From an uncultured Clostridia bacterium (GTDB taxonomy: Bacteria > Bacillota > Clostridia > Oscillospirales > Acutalibacteraceae), in the NCBI GenBank assembly GCA_947624865.1, contig CANQMH010000006.1:1-46403 (forward strand): 46,403 nucleotides of DNA, read 5' to 3'. The translations under genes were made by a program, and so were the position numbers. Of the stretch, positions 16,795 to 24,901 are shown one piece after another. Under the pieces are notes generated by a model that was given only the letters and a program-made list of their open reading frames with translations, had not been told where the DNA came from and did no database searches. Positions within the stretch are counted from its first letter, which is position 1. Each line of letters begins with the position of its first letter.

Positions 16795-16823
16795 TTGAAA
16801 TTTTTTATTTTAGTCGGTATAAT
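16795..16823 (+). promoter_or_regulatory. Promoter of murD operon
   Basis: TTGAAA (16795-16800), a 17-base spacer and TATAAT (16818-16823). The start would be near 16830, about 45 bases before murD. Confidence 0.8.
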
Positions 16824-16874
16824 TAATGAGAATAACTTATAATTAAATAGAGAAAAAGGTAAAGGGGCAAATTA

Positions 16875-18266
16875 ATGAGTACGACAGTTGACAGATTTTT
16901 TAATTATATAAAAGGAAAAACAGTTTCTTTTATAGGAATAGGAACAAGCAATCTTCCTTTGATAAAACTTTTCAAAGAAAAGGGTGCAGAGGTTATCGCC
17001 TGTGACAAAAAGGATTTTGATTCGTTAGGTGAAAACGGAGTTAAAGCCAAGGAATACGGAGCTGAGCTTGTTTTGGGAGAAAACTATCTTTCAGATATAA
17101 AAGCTGACGTTGTTTTCAGAAGTCCGGGAACTCCGTTTTATAAAAGCGAGCTTGTTGGCCTTAGAAACAGCGGTGTTGTTCTTACATCTGAAATGGAAGT
17201 CTTTTTTGATTTGTGTCCGTGCAAAACAATTGCCGTAACAGGCTCTGACGGAAAAACCACTACGACTACAATTATTTCGGAGTTTCTTAAAGCAGGCGAA
17301 AAAAAAGTTTATCTCGGCGGAAACATAGGAAAACCTTTGCTTCCTGAAATTGAATCTGTTTCAAGTGAGGATTATGCAGTTGTTGAGCTGTCGAGTTTTC
17401 AGCTTATCTCAATGAGAAAAAGCCCCGATATAGCTGTCGTAACAAATCTTGCGCCAAACCATCTTGATATACATAAGGATATGCAAGAATATATTGACGC
17501 AAAAAAGAATATCGTTTTGCATCAAAACGCTTTTTCAAAGGCAATTTTAAATCTTGATAATGAAATTTCCGATAGCTTTTCAGAAAACGTAAGAGGACAA
17601 CTTGAAAAATTCAGTGTAAAACAGAAAGTATATAACGGTGCTTTTCTTGACGGAACTACTGTATGTTACAGCGATTATGGAAAAGTTACCGAAATAATGG
17701 ATATAAGTGATATTAAAATTCCCGGTATGCATAATGTAGAAAATTATCTTGCCGCTATATCAGCCGTATGGGGAATAGTTGACATTGATACAATAATTAA
17801 AGTAGCAAAAACTTTTGGCGGAGTTGAGCACAGGGCAGAATTTGTAAGAGAATATAAAGGAGTAAAGTATTATAATGATTCAATTGCTTCAAGTCCTACA
17901 AGAACTGCACTCGGCACTTTGTCACTCTACGATGAAAAGATAATTATTATAGCCGGTGGATATGATAAACATATACCTTATGAACCGCTCGGTCCTGTGA
18001 TAAATGACAAGGTAAAGGTTTTAATATTGCTGGGTGATACTGCTCCTAAAATCGAAGCCGCCGTCAAATCAGCCGATAATTATTCTGAAAAAAATATTAA
18101 GATTATAAATGTAAATAATATGGAAGAGGCTGTAAACGCAGCTGTAAATTGTGCCGAAACAGGTGATATAGTTTCTTTGTCGCCTGCAAGCGCAAGCTTT
18201 GGACTTTACAAAAATTTTGAAGAAAGAGGTAATCATTTTAAGTCTATTGTAAACGGCTTAAAATAA
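16875..18266 (+). CDS. murD: UDP-N-acetylmuramoyl-L-alanine--D-glutamate ligase
   Basis: MurD adds D-glutamate to UDP-MurNAc-L-Ala in cytosolic peptidoglycan synthesis. The 463-aa protein has the N-terminal UDP-binding Rossmann part, the ATP loop TGSDGKTTT (122-130), the Mur-ligase NHLDIH block and the C-terminal NDSIASSPTRT and AGGYDKH segments that separate MurD from MurC, E and F. The ATG at 16875 lies behind AAAGGGG. It is unusual in being outside a dcw cluster, at the head of a peptidase operon. Confidence 0.94.
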   Translation: MSTTVDRFFNYIKGKTVSFIGIGTSNLPLIKLFKEKGAEVIACDKKDFDSLGENGVKAKEYGAELVLGENYLSDIKADVVFRSPGTPFYKSELVGLRNSGVVLTSEMEVFFDLCPCKTIAVTGSDGKTTTTTIISEFLKAGEKKVYLGGNIGKPLLPEIESVSSEDYAVVELSSFQLISMRKSPDIAVVTNLAPNHLDIHKDMQEYIDAKKNIVLHQNAFSKAILNLDNEISDSFSENVRGQLEKFSVKQKVYNGAFLDGTTVCYSDYGKVTEIMDISDIKIPGMHNVENYLAAISAVWGIVDIDTIIKVAKTFGGVEHRAEFVREYKGVKYYNDSIASSPTRTALGTLSLYDEKIIIIAGGYDKHIPYEPLGPVINDKVKVLILLGDTAPKIEAAVKSADNYSEKNIKIINVNNMEEAVNAAVNCAETGDIVSLSPASASFGLYKNFEERGNHFKSIVNGLK

Positions 18267-18274
18267 AACAGCTG

Positions 18275-19306
18275 ATGGATATAAAAACTGTTATTATAGA
18301 CCTTTGCCGCGCGTCGGGTGTTTCAGGAAGTGAAGAACCTGCTGTAAATACAGCAAAAAAGTATCTTGAAAAATATGCTGATGTAAAAACTGATTCAAAC
18401 GGAAATCTGTTTGCTTTTCTCGGCAATATGAATGCTGAAAAAACTATTTTGCTTGACGCTCATATTGACAGAATCGGCTTGATTGTTACCGATATTAATG
18501 AAAACGGTTTTGTCAAAGCGGATAAATGCGGCGGAATAGATATAAGAGTGCTTCAAAATTACGAGCTGTTATCTCAGAATAATCCTGACATAACAGGCGT
18601 TGTATGCTGTATGCCGCCTCATCTTTCAGACGGCAGGGAGGATAAAGCTAATCCGATTGATAAAACGTGGATAGATTTTGGTATGCCGTATGATGAGGTT
18701 GTAAAGCATATAAAAATCGGTGATTTGTTAACTTTCAAGTCAAATCCGACTGAAATGCTTAATAACAGAATTTCTTCCTGTGCGCTTGATAACAGATGCG
18801 GAGTCGCATCTCTTATAAAATGTGCAGAGATATTAAATAATAAAAATATAAGGGACTATAAAATTGTTATTCTTCTGAGCGTGCAGGAAGAAACTTTTGG
18901 AACAGGAGCAAAGACAGGCGCGTTTTCTGTTGATGCAGATGAAGCAATAGCAGTAGATGTAAGCTTTGCCTCACAGCCTGATATTTCAGGGCAATATTCT
19001 AATATAGAACTAAATAAAGGACCAATGATATGTATTTCACCTATCCTCAGCAAAAAAATGTCTGACAAACTTATTGAAACGGCATCTAAGAATAATATTC
19101 CGTATCAGATTGAGCCTGTTTCAGGTGCTACAGGTACCAATGCTGACAGCATTTCAGTATCGAAATGCGGAGTAAAAACTGCGGTTATCTCAATTCCTCA
19201 AAGATATATGCATACACCGAATGAAGTCATTTCAATAGATGATGTTGAAAATACCGCAAAATTAATTTGTGAATATATAACTTGCGGAGGTGTTTTTAAT
19301 GATTGA
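18275..19306 (+). CDS. M42-family aminopeptidase (first of a tandem pair)
   Basis: A di-metal cytosolic aminopeptidase of the M42 (glutamyl aminopeptidase/PepA-FrvX) family, forming large shells that trim peptides. Length is 343 aa. Metal and catalytic residues by family pattern are H63 (DAHIDRIG), D172 (LDNRCG), E205/E206 (VQEETFG), D228 (AVDVSF) and H313 (YMHTP). The start at ATG 18275 has only a weak ribosome site and lies eight bases after murD, suggesting coupling. The next gene is a diverged paralogue. Confidence 0.9.
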   Translation: MDIKTVIIDLCRASGVSGSEEPAVNTAKKYLEKYADVKTDSNGNLFAFLGNMNAEKTILLDAHIDRIGLIVTDINENGFVKADKCGGIDIRVLQNYELLSQNNPDITGVVCCMPPHLSDGREDKANPIDKTWIDFGMPYDEVVKHIKIGDLLTFKSNPTEMLNNRISSCALDNRCGVASLIKCAEILNNKNIRDYKIVILLSVQEETFGTGAKTGAFSVDADEAIAVDVSFASQPDISGQYSNIELNKGPMICISPILSKKMSDKLIETASKNNIPYQIEPVSGATGTNADSISVSKCGVKTAVISIPQRYMHTPNEVISIDDVENTAKLICEYITCGGVFND

Positions 19307-20333
19307 TTATAAGCTGTTTGAAAAGCTCTGTAAATGTAATGGTATTTCAGGTGATGAAAACGCTGTCCGCAATTTGATTATTGAAGAAATAAAGGACTAT
19401 TCAGATGAGATCAAAGTAGACAATCTCGGCAATATCATTGTTAAAAAAAGGGGTAAAAAAAGAGCCGTAAATAAACTTATGCTTTCGGCTCATATGGACG
19501 AAGTCGGATTAATGGTGACTGATATAACCTCTGACGGTTATATTAAATTTGACGAAGTCGGCGGACTTGACAGAAGAATTCTGCCGGGAAAGCAGGTTTC
19601 GATCGGCAAAAGCAAAACAAGCGGTATTATAGGTATTAAGCCTACTCATCTTTCAAAAGGAGAAGAAAACAGTCTGATTCCTGCAATAAATGAAATGTAT
19701 ATAGACATCGGTGCTGACAGTAAAGATGAAGCGCTGCAATTTGTTTCATACGGTGACAGTATAAATTTTACCTCGGATTTTAAAATTAATGATTATACAA
19801 TTATGTCAAAGGCGATTGACGACCGTTTCGGATGTCTGGTGCTGATAAATCTTATTAAAAGCGATTTGAATTACGATATGGATTTTGTATTCGCAGTTCA
19901 GGAAGAAGTCGGACTCAGGGGAGCAAAGGTCGCCGCATATTCTGTTGACCCTGATTTTGCGCTTGTTATTGAAACAACAACAGCGGCTGATATACCCGAA
20001 GTGGATTCAAGCAGACAGGTTTGCAATCTCGGTGAAGGTGCTGTAATCTCAGTTATGGACAGGCGTACGATTTATGATAAGCAAATGGTGAGCTGTGCTT
20101 TTAAATGCGCTGAAAGAATCGGAGTAAAAGCTCAGTACAAGCGTGCAGTTGCAGGCGGCAACGATTCAGGGGTCATTCATCAGAGCAGAAGCGGTGTAAG
20201 AACTCTTGCAATATCGTTGCCGTGCAGGTATCTTCACGCTCCAATGTGTATTGCGAATAAAGATGACTGCGAAAGTGTATTAAAACTTACAATTGAACTT
20301 GCTGATATAATTGCAGGCGGCGATAAAATTTAA
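19299..20333 (+). CDS. M42-family aminopeptidase (second of a tandem pair)
   Basis: A second M42 peptidase, 344 aa. The ATG at 19299 follows CGGAGGT (19285-19291) with a good gap; a GTG at 19290 lies inside that site and is less likely. Ligands by pattern are H65 (SAHMDEVG), D174 (AIDDRFG), E202/E203 (VQEEVGLRG), E225 (VIETT) and a C-terminal LHAP histidine. The fifth ligand is Glu here and Asp in its neighbour, so the two have diverged, perhaps in specificity. It overlaps the first gene by eight bases. Confidence 0.9.
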   Translation: MIDYKLFEKLCKCNGISGDENAVRNLIIEEIKDYSDEIKVDNLGNIIVKKRGKKRAVNKLMLSAHMDEVGLMVTDITSDGYIKFDEVGGLDRRILPGKQVSIGKSKTSGIIGIKPTHLSKGEENSLIPAINEMYIDIGADSKDEALQFVSYGDSINFTSDFKINDYTIMSKAIDDRFGCLVLINLIKSDLNYDMDFVFAVQEEVGLRGAKVAAYSVDPDFALVIETTTAADIPEVDSSRQVCNLGEGAVISVMDRRTIYDKQMVSCAFKCAERIGVKAQYKRAVAGGNDSGVIHQSRSGVRTLAISLPCRYLHAPMCIANKDDCESVLKLTIELADIIAGGDKI

Positions 20334-20345
20334 GGAGACGTATTA

Positions 20346-21125
20346 ATGATAGTTTCAGCAAATGAATCTAAAGATTTTATAAGCTCAATAACGAATATTT
20401 CAGGCAATGACCCGTTCGCGTGCAGAATTATTTCATTATATAACAGCTATAAACCTGAGCTTGCATTTGTTGATTATTGGATGATCGTTGATGAAAACAA
20501 CGGAAAATCCAGAGGCGCAATTGCCCGCAGCGGAACAAATTTTATTTTATTTATTACTGACTGCGGTGATGTTGAGGAGGTATCCTCATTTATGCGCGTT
20601 GCAGGTGCTTCAAGTGCGATTTGCAGCGGCGAATATAAACTGGATGTTTTTAAAAGTAAATGTGTAACAGGTTCTGTTCTTATAAAAGATAAACCGTTTG
20701 AGTTTTTGGATAACAGCCTGAATATAATTGTACCTGAAATTAAATCAGCATATGAGCTTATTGTAAAGTGCGCTGATGATAATTTTATACCTCCTGCTTT
20801 TGAGGATTTTTATGTTGATGTAAACCACAAGATACGCCACAACGCAATGAGAATGTACGGAATTACAGAGAACAACAGTCTTGCAGCCGTTGCAATGACT
20901 GTTGCAGAAAGCAGCTGCGGCGCTGTGCTCGGCGCCGTTGCGTGTGACCCTGAATACAGAAAGCGGGGGTACGGTTCAAGTATTGTAAAATACATATCAA
21001 ATGTATTGCTGACTGAGAATAAGATTGTTTTCCTGCACAGAGCAAAAAATGCAAATGTATCATTTTACAACAATCTTGGATTTACTGAGTCCGGAACGTG
21101 GCGGGAATATTATTTTAAAAGGTGA
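20346..21125 (+). CDS. GNAT-family N-acetyltransferase
   Basis: A 259-aa acetyl-CoA-dependent acetyltransferase. The C-terminal half (about 170-259) is a GNAT fold with the acetyl-CoA motif DPEYRKRGYGSSIV and the later FYNNLGFTESG. The N-terminal half (1-130) is not recognised and may be a second, degenerate GNAT lobe. The ATG at 20346 follows AAGGAG. Its substrate is unknown; the setting after two aminopeptidases hints at an amino acid or peptide (weak inference). Confidence 0.8.
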   Translation: MIVSANESKDFISSITNISGNDPFACRIISLYNSYKPELAFVDYWMIVDENNGKSRGAIARSGTNFILFITDCGDVEEVSSFMRVAGASSAICSGEYKLDVFKSKCVTGSVLIKDKPFEFLDNSLNIIVPEIKSAYELIVKCADDNFIPPAFEDFYVDVNHKIRHNAMRMYGITENNSLAAVAMTVAESSCGAVLGAVACDPEYRKRGYGSSIVKYISNVLLTENKIVFLHRAKNANVSFYNNLGFTESGTWREYYFKR

Positions 21126-21130
21126 GTTTA

Positions 21131-22396
21131 TTGGAATTTTTTGATATAGATGAAAAAATCATTAAGGCGTCTAAAAAGGCAATGGAGCTTTGCAGAGAAA
21201 AAATCGCAGAAATTGAAGATATTCAGGAATATAATCAGCGAAAAATGATCAAAGCGTTTCAGTATGCAGGAGTAAGAGAAAGTCATTTGTTCGGTTCTAC
21301 GGGTTACGGATATGATGATGCAGGCAGAGATGCTCTTGACAGGGTTTACGCTTACGTGTTTGATGCTGAGGATTCGCTTGTAAGGCATAATTTTGTAAGC
21401 GGAACTCATGCGCTGACTGTTGCGCTTTTTGGTATGTTAAGACCCGGGGACACCGTATTGTCGGTAACAGGTATGCCTTATGATACTATCCGTTCTGCTA
21501 TTGGTATAGAGGGCGATTATCCCGGTTCACTAAAGGACTTTAACATTAATTTTAAAATGGTTGACCTCAATTTTGACGGAACGCTTAATTATGATGCAAT
21601 TAAGAGCAGAATTTCTGCACAAAAGCCTAAAATGGTTTACATACAGCGCTCAAGAGGCTACAGTTTAAGACCCTCAATAACATGGCGCGAGATTAAAAAA
21701 ATTTGTGATATTTCAGAAAAAGAGTCGCCGAATTCAATTATTATGCTTGACAACTGTTACGGCGAGTTCATTGATAAAATCGAGCCTTTGTCAGTCGGCG
21801 TTGATGTTATGGCAGGTTCGCTTATTAAAAATCCCGGAGGAGGAATTGCTCCGACTGGAGGATATATTGCTGGAAAGAAAAATCTTGTGGAAATGTGTTC
21901 CTATCGCCTGACAACACCCGGTACAGGAAAAGAAATTGGAGCTACATTAAATGCAAACAGAGAACTGTTTATGGGAGCCTACCATGCTCCGCACGTTGCA
22001 GGAGAAGCACTCAAAACAGCGGTGTTTGCATCGGCGCTTTTTGAAATTTTAGGTTATGAAACAACTCCGAAATATGATGAGAGCAGGGGAGATATTATCC
22101 AGCTTATTATGCTCGGCAATGAAAAAAAGCTAATAAGCTTTTGTTCAGGCATACAGAGCGGTTCTGCGGTTGACAGTTTTGTTAAGCCTATGCCTTCAGA
22201 TATGCCCGGATATGAAAGTCAGGTAATTATGGCAGCAGGTGCGTTTACGCTCGGTTCCTCAATTGAGTTGTCTGCTGACGCTCCGCTAAGAGAGCCTTAC
22301 GCTGTGTGGATGCAGGGAGGACTTAACTTTCACAGCGGCAAGCTGGGCATTATGCTCGCTGCTGATAAGATATTAAAAGATGAATTAAATATATAA
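21131..22396 (+). CDS. ynbB: Methionine gamma-lyase-like PLP protein, YnbB / aluminium-resistance family
   Basis: A fold-type I PLP enzyme related to cystathionine beta- and methionine gamma-lyases (COG4100). The TTG at 21131 lies six bases after AAAGGTGA; a GTG at 21122 in the same frame is too close to that site. The likely PLP lysine is K233 in AGSLIKNPGGG, with the PLP-facing SGTHALT and LDNCYGEF segments. The 421-aa length fits. The family's physiological reaction is poorly established and the aluminium link is historical. It is the last gene of the murD run. Confidence 0.85.
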   Translation: MEFFDIDEKIIKASKKAMELCREKIAEIEDIQEYNQRKMIKAFQYAGVRESHLFGSTGYGYDDAGRDALDRVYAYVFDAEDSLVRHNFVSGTHALTVALFGMLRPGDTVLSVTGMPYDTIRSAIGIEGDYPGSLKDFNINFKMVDLNFDGTLNYDAIKSRISAQKPKMVYIQRSRGYSLRPSITWREIKKICDISEKESPNSIIMLDNCYGEFIDKIEPLSVGVDVMAGSLIKNPGGGIAPTGGYIAGKKNLVEMCSYRLTTPGTGKEIGATLNANRELFMGAYHAPHVAGEALKTAVFASALFEILGYETTPKYDESRGDIIQLIMLGNEKKLISFCSGIQSGSAVDSFVKPMPSDMPGYESQVIMAAGAFTLGSSIELSADAPLREPYAVWMQGGLNFHSGKLGIMLAADKILKDELNI

Positions 22397-22423
22397 TTTG
22401 ATAATTAATGGTATTAAAACAAT

Positions 22424-22468
22424 AAACCCGCCGTAAATGCTTAAATAAGAGCAAAATACTGCGGGTTT
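22424..22468. terminator. Terminator between ynbB (+) and tadA (-)
   Basis: AAACCCGC (22424-22431) pairs with GCGGGTTT (22461-22468), with a small inner hairpin (TGCTT/AAG-GCA). T-rich ends on both strands fit bidirectional use between converging genes. Confidence 0.65.
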
Positions 22469-22509
22469 CGTTTCGTTTTTATGTAATACAATATAAGATA
22501 AAAATTTAA

Positions 22510-22980
22510 TTATCTTAGTTTCTTAAAAAAGTTTTTTAAAAGATTTGAACATTCTTTTTCCATAATTCCGCCGATGTACTGAGGTTTAAAGTTATACGGC
22601 ATTTCAAACAGATTTGTGATTGTGCCGCAGGAACCGTTTTTTAAATCATAAGCGCCGAAATATACTTTCGGAATATGGGCATTGATAATTGCTCCAGCGC
22701 ACATAGGACAGGGTTCAAGAGTTACATATATTTCGCAATTCCACAATCGCCAGCCTCCGAGCTTTTTGCAGGCATTGTTTATTGCGTCGATTTCGGCATG
22801 AAGCAGTGCATTTTTGCTTTTTTCGCGCCTGTTTCTGCCTTTTGCGATTATTGCGCCGTCTTTAACTATTACAGCCCCTACAGGTACTTCGTCATCATTA
22901 AAGGCCTCTTCTGCCATATCAAGGGCCGACTGCATAAACAGCATTTTTTCTTTGTCGTATTCAATCTTATCAGTAATCAT
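22510..22980 (-). CDS. tadA: tRNA-specific adenosine deaminase
   Basis: TadA converts A34 to inosine in tRNA-Arg(ACG), allowing wobble decoding. The 156-aa zinc deaminase has the catalytic HAE (61-63) and PCPMCAG with C91 and C94, plus the C-terminal helix (SNLLKNFFKKLR) typical of TadA. The ATG overlaps the stop of the upstream CPBP gene by ATGA, so the two are co-translated. Confidence 0.93.
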   Translation of the reverse strand: MITDKIEYDKEKMLFMQSALDMAEEAFNDDEVPVGAVIVKDGAIIAKGRNRREKSKNALLHAEIDAINNACKKLGGWRLWNCEIYVTLEPCPMCAGAIINAHIPKVYFGAYDLKNGSCGTITNLFEMPYNFKPQYIGGIMEKECSNLLKNFFKKLR

Positions 22981-23990
22981 ATAACATCAATAAATAAAAT
23001 TGTTTCAAATATTAAAAGTACAACAACAAGGATGATGCCCGGATTAATAAAAAAGGCTTTAATTTTCTCTTTTAAAGTGAGAACCTTTGAAAACTCATAT
23101 TGTGAAGGTGATTTTTCGGACATCTTGAAAAAGTCTTTATTCTTTTTAATTAAATATATAAATGAAATAATACCTAAAATGCAGAAAGCAGAAATTGTTA
23201 TGAAGTAAACAGATGTATTTATTCTGTCGCTGAGTTCTCCGGAATTTTGAAGTATGTCCATCATAACTGAATAGAAATTGTTAATGAAATGAATAATAAT
23301 TGAGGGAATAATTGAGTTTGTCTTGCAATCCACATAGGCAAAAACAAGACCTAATATAAAAGCAAAAGGAATTTGAACTATATTTCCGTGCATAGCTCCG
23401 AACATAACCGAAGAAGTTATAATAGCGAAAACATCGCCGTATTTTCTCAAAGTTCCCATTATAATTCCGCGGAATGCAAATTCTTCTGCAAATGCCGGAA
23501 CAATTGCAGTTGATATGATATAGAGTATATTTTCAAAGAAAGTATTGGTGCTTTCACTCATAACTTTTGTGTTTTCAATACCGAATATTGAAAAGTTCTG
23601 CTGAAGTATATCCGTAGCATAATTTGCTGCCATAGCAGCTGCCATTCCCATAAATACAATTGGCCAGAGAATATTTTGTTTTACATACTTTACACTGATA
23701 GTTTCCGAAATGCTGCTTTTTGAAAATAGAAGATAAAACAAGCCGGGAATAAAAGCGGAGAATACAGAAGTAAATATATTTATTAGAAACATCGGTACAT
23801 TCGATATATATATGCTGTCTTCTGTGTAAGATAAAGAAAAGGACAGAAACAAAAATTGTGTAGCAGCCATTGTCAGCATATAACTGAATATATAAAATCC
23901 AAGTCCGCTTGATTTCTTTTCCAATATATATTTTTCACGCTGTTTAACATAATTGCTATGGTCATATCGCGGTAATACATTATTAATCAT
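22977..23990 (-). CDS. CPBP-family intramembrane metalloprotease
   Basis: A membrane protein (337 aa, about eight helices) of the CAAX prenyl protease/Abi family. The catalytic pattern is E169-E170-x3-R174 in AEEFAFRG, with H201 (AMHGN) and H234 (IIHFINN). Bacterial members are linked to bacteriocin self-immunity, protein processing or signalling; no bacteriocin gene is seen nearby. It has its own promoter divergent from the tarI-like gene and is coupled to tadA. Confidence 0.85.
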   Translation of the reverse strand: MINNVLPRYDHSNYVKQREKYILEKKSSGLGFYIFSYMLTMAATQFLFLSFSLSYTEDSIYISNVPMFLINIFTSVFSAFIPGLFYLLFSKSSISETISVKYVKQNILWPIVFMGMAAAMAANYATDILQQNFSIFGIENTKVMSESTNTFFENILYIISTAIVPAFAEEFAFRGIIMGTLRKYGDVFAIITSSVMFGAMHGNIVQIPFAFILGLVFAYVDCKTNSIIPSIIIHFINNFYSVMMDILQNSGELSDRINTSVYFITISAFCILGIISFIYLIKKNKDFFKMSEKSPSQYEFSKVLTLKEKIKAFFINPGIILVVVLLIFETILFIDVI

Positions 23991-24055
23991 ATTTTATCAC
24001 TTCCGAATAATAAAGGCATAACAAAAAGCATATTTATTCTTTTCAAAACACTTTA

Positions 24056-24084
24056 ATTTTATCATATGCATATTAATATTTCAA
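24056..24084 (-). promoter_or_regulatory. Promoter of CPBP-tadA
   Basis: On the minus strand TTGAAA (24084-24079), 17 bases, then TAAAAT (24061-24056) with TG one base upstream (extended -10). Confidence 0.65.
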
Positions 24085-24113
24085 GATTAAATACACAATG
24101 TATAGTATGCATA

Positions 24114-24143
24114 TTGACAAAAAAGCCATAAATATGTTATTAT
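24114..24143 (+). promoter_or_regulatory. Promoter of the tarI-like cassette
   Basis: Consensus TTGACA (24114-24119), an 18-base spacer and TATTAT (24138-24143) preceded by TGT (extended -10). It lies about 60 bases before the first ATG. Confidence 0.75.
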
Positions 24144-24204
24144 ACGATTGTCTATAAATGCCAGATTAACATAAAATGTATTCATATAAAAACGGAGGCT
24201 TATG

Positions 24205-24900
24205 ATGAACACTGCGATTATTCTTGCAGGCGGAGTCGGAAGCAGAATGGGAGCTGACCGACCTAAACAGTTCTTAATGGTTCAGGGTAAACCTATTATT
24301 TCGTATTGTTTTGATATTTTTCAAAATCATAATGAGATTGATAAAGTTGTAGTTGTTGTAAGCGAAGAGTGGCAGGGTTTTGTTGAGGAATATGCACATA
24401 AATACGGCATTTCCAAAATATGCGGATATGCACCTGCCGGTAAAACAAGACAACATTCCATATATAACGGCTTAAAATGTATTGAAAAAAATGCGCCCGA
24501 TACTGACATAGTTATTGTACACGACGCTGCACGTCCGTTGGTTTCAGACCAAATTATTTCCGACTGCATAAGCGGTGCAACTGAATATGACGGAGCAATG
24601 CCCGTTATTTCTGTCAAAGATACGGTATATCAGAGCAAAGACGGACACAAAATCGGATGTTTGTTAAAGCGCTCGGAACTTTTTGCAGGACAGGCTCCGG
24701 AAAGCTTTAAGTTTAAGAAATATTTGATGATTCATAACGAAGTTTCTGATGAAGAAATCGGTCTGACGGCAGGCAGCAGTGAAATTGCTTACCGTCACGG
24801 TATGGATATATGTATGGTCAAAGGCAACGAAAGGAATCTTAAAATTACTACTGTTGAGGATCTTGAAACTTTTGAATCAATTTTGAAAGGCGTGAATTAG
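24205..24900 (+). CDS. tarI: TarI/IspD-family cytidylyltransferase (probable polyol-phosphate cytidylyltransferase)
   Basis: It transfers CMP from CTP to a polyol phosphate. The nucleotide loop reads ILAGGVGSRMG followed by RPKQFL; TarI proteins have ILAGG where MEP-pathway IspD usually has PAAG. GQAPESF and the C-terminal KGNERNLKITTVEDL also look TarI-like, and VHDAARPLV is common to both families. Two ATGs exist, 24202 and 24205; the second is better spaced from CGGAGG (24193-24198). The neighbours, a dehydrogenase, an epimerase and a CDP-polyol phosphotransferase, support a surface-polymer role over isoprenoids. IspD remains possible if the genome has no other copy. Confidence 0.78.
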   Translation: MNTAIILAGGVGSRMGADRPKQFLMVQGKPIISYCFDIFQNHNEIDKVVVVVSEEWQGFVEEYAHKYGISKICGYAPAGKTRQHSIYNGLKCIEKNAPDTDIVIVHDAARPLVSDQIISDCISGATEYDGAMPVISVKDTVYQSKDGHKIGCLLKRSELFAGQAPESFKFKKYLMIHNEVSDEEIGLTAGSSEIAYRHGMDICMVKGNERNLKITTVEDLETFESILKGVN

Positions 24901-24901
24901 T

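Noticed and set aside
22977..23990. CPBP protease as bacteriocin immunity
   Set aside because: No double-glycine leader peptide or bacteriocin exporter lies nearby; it is coupled to tadA, so that role is unsupported.
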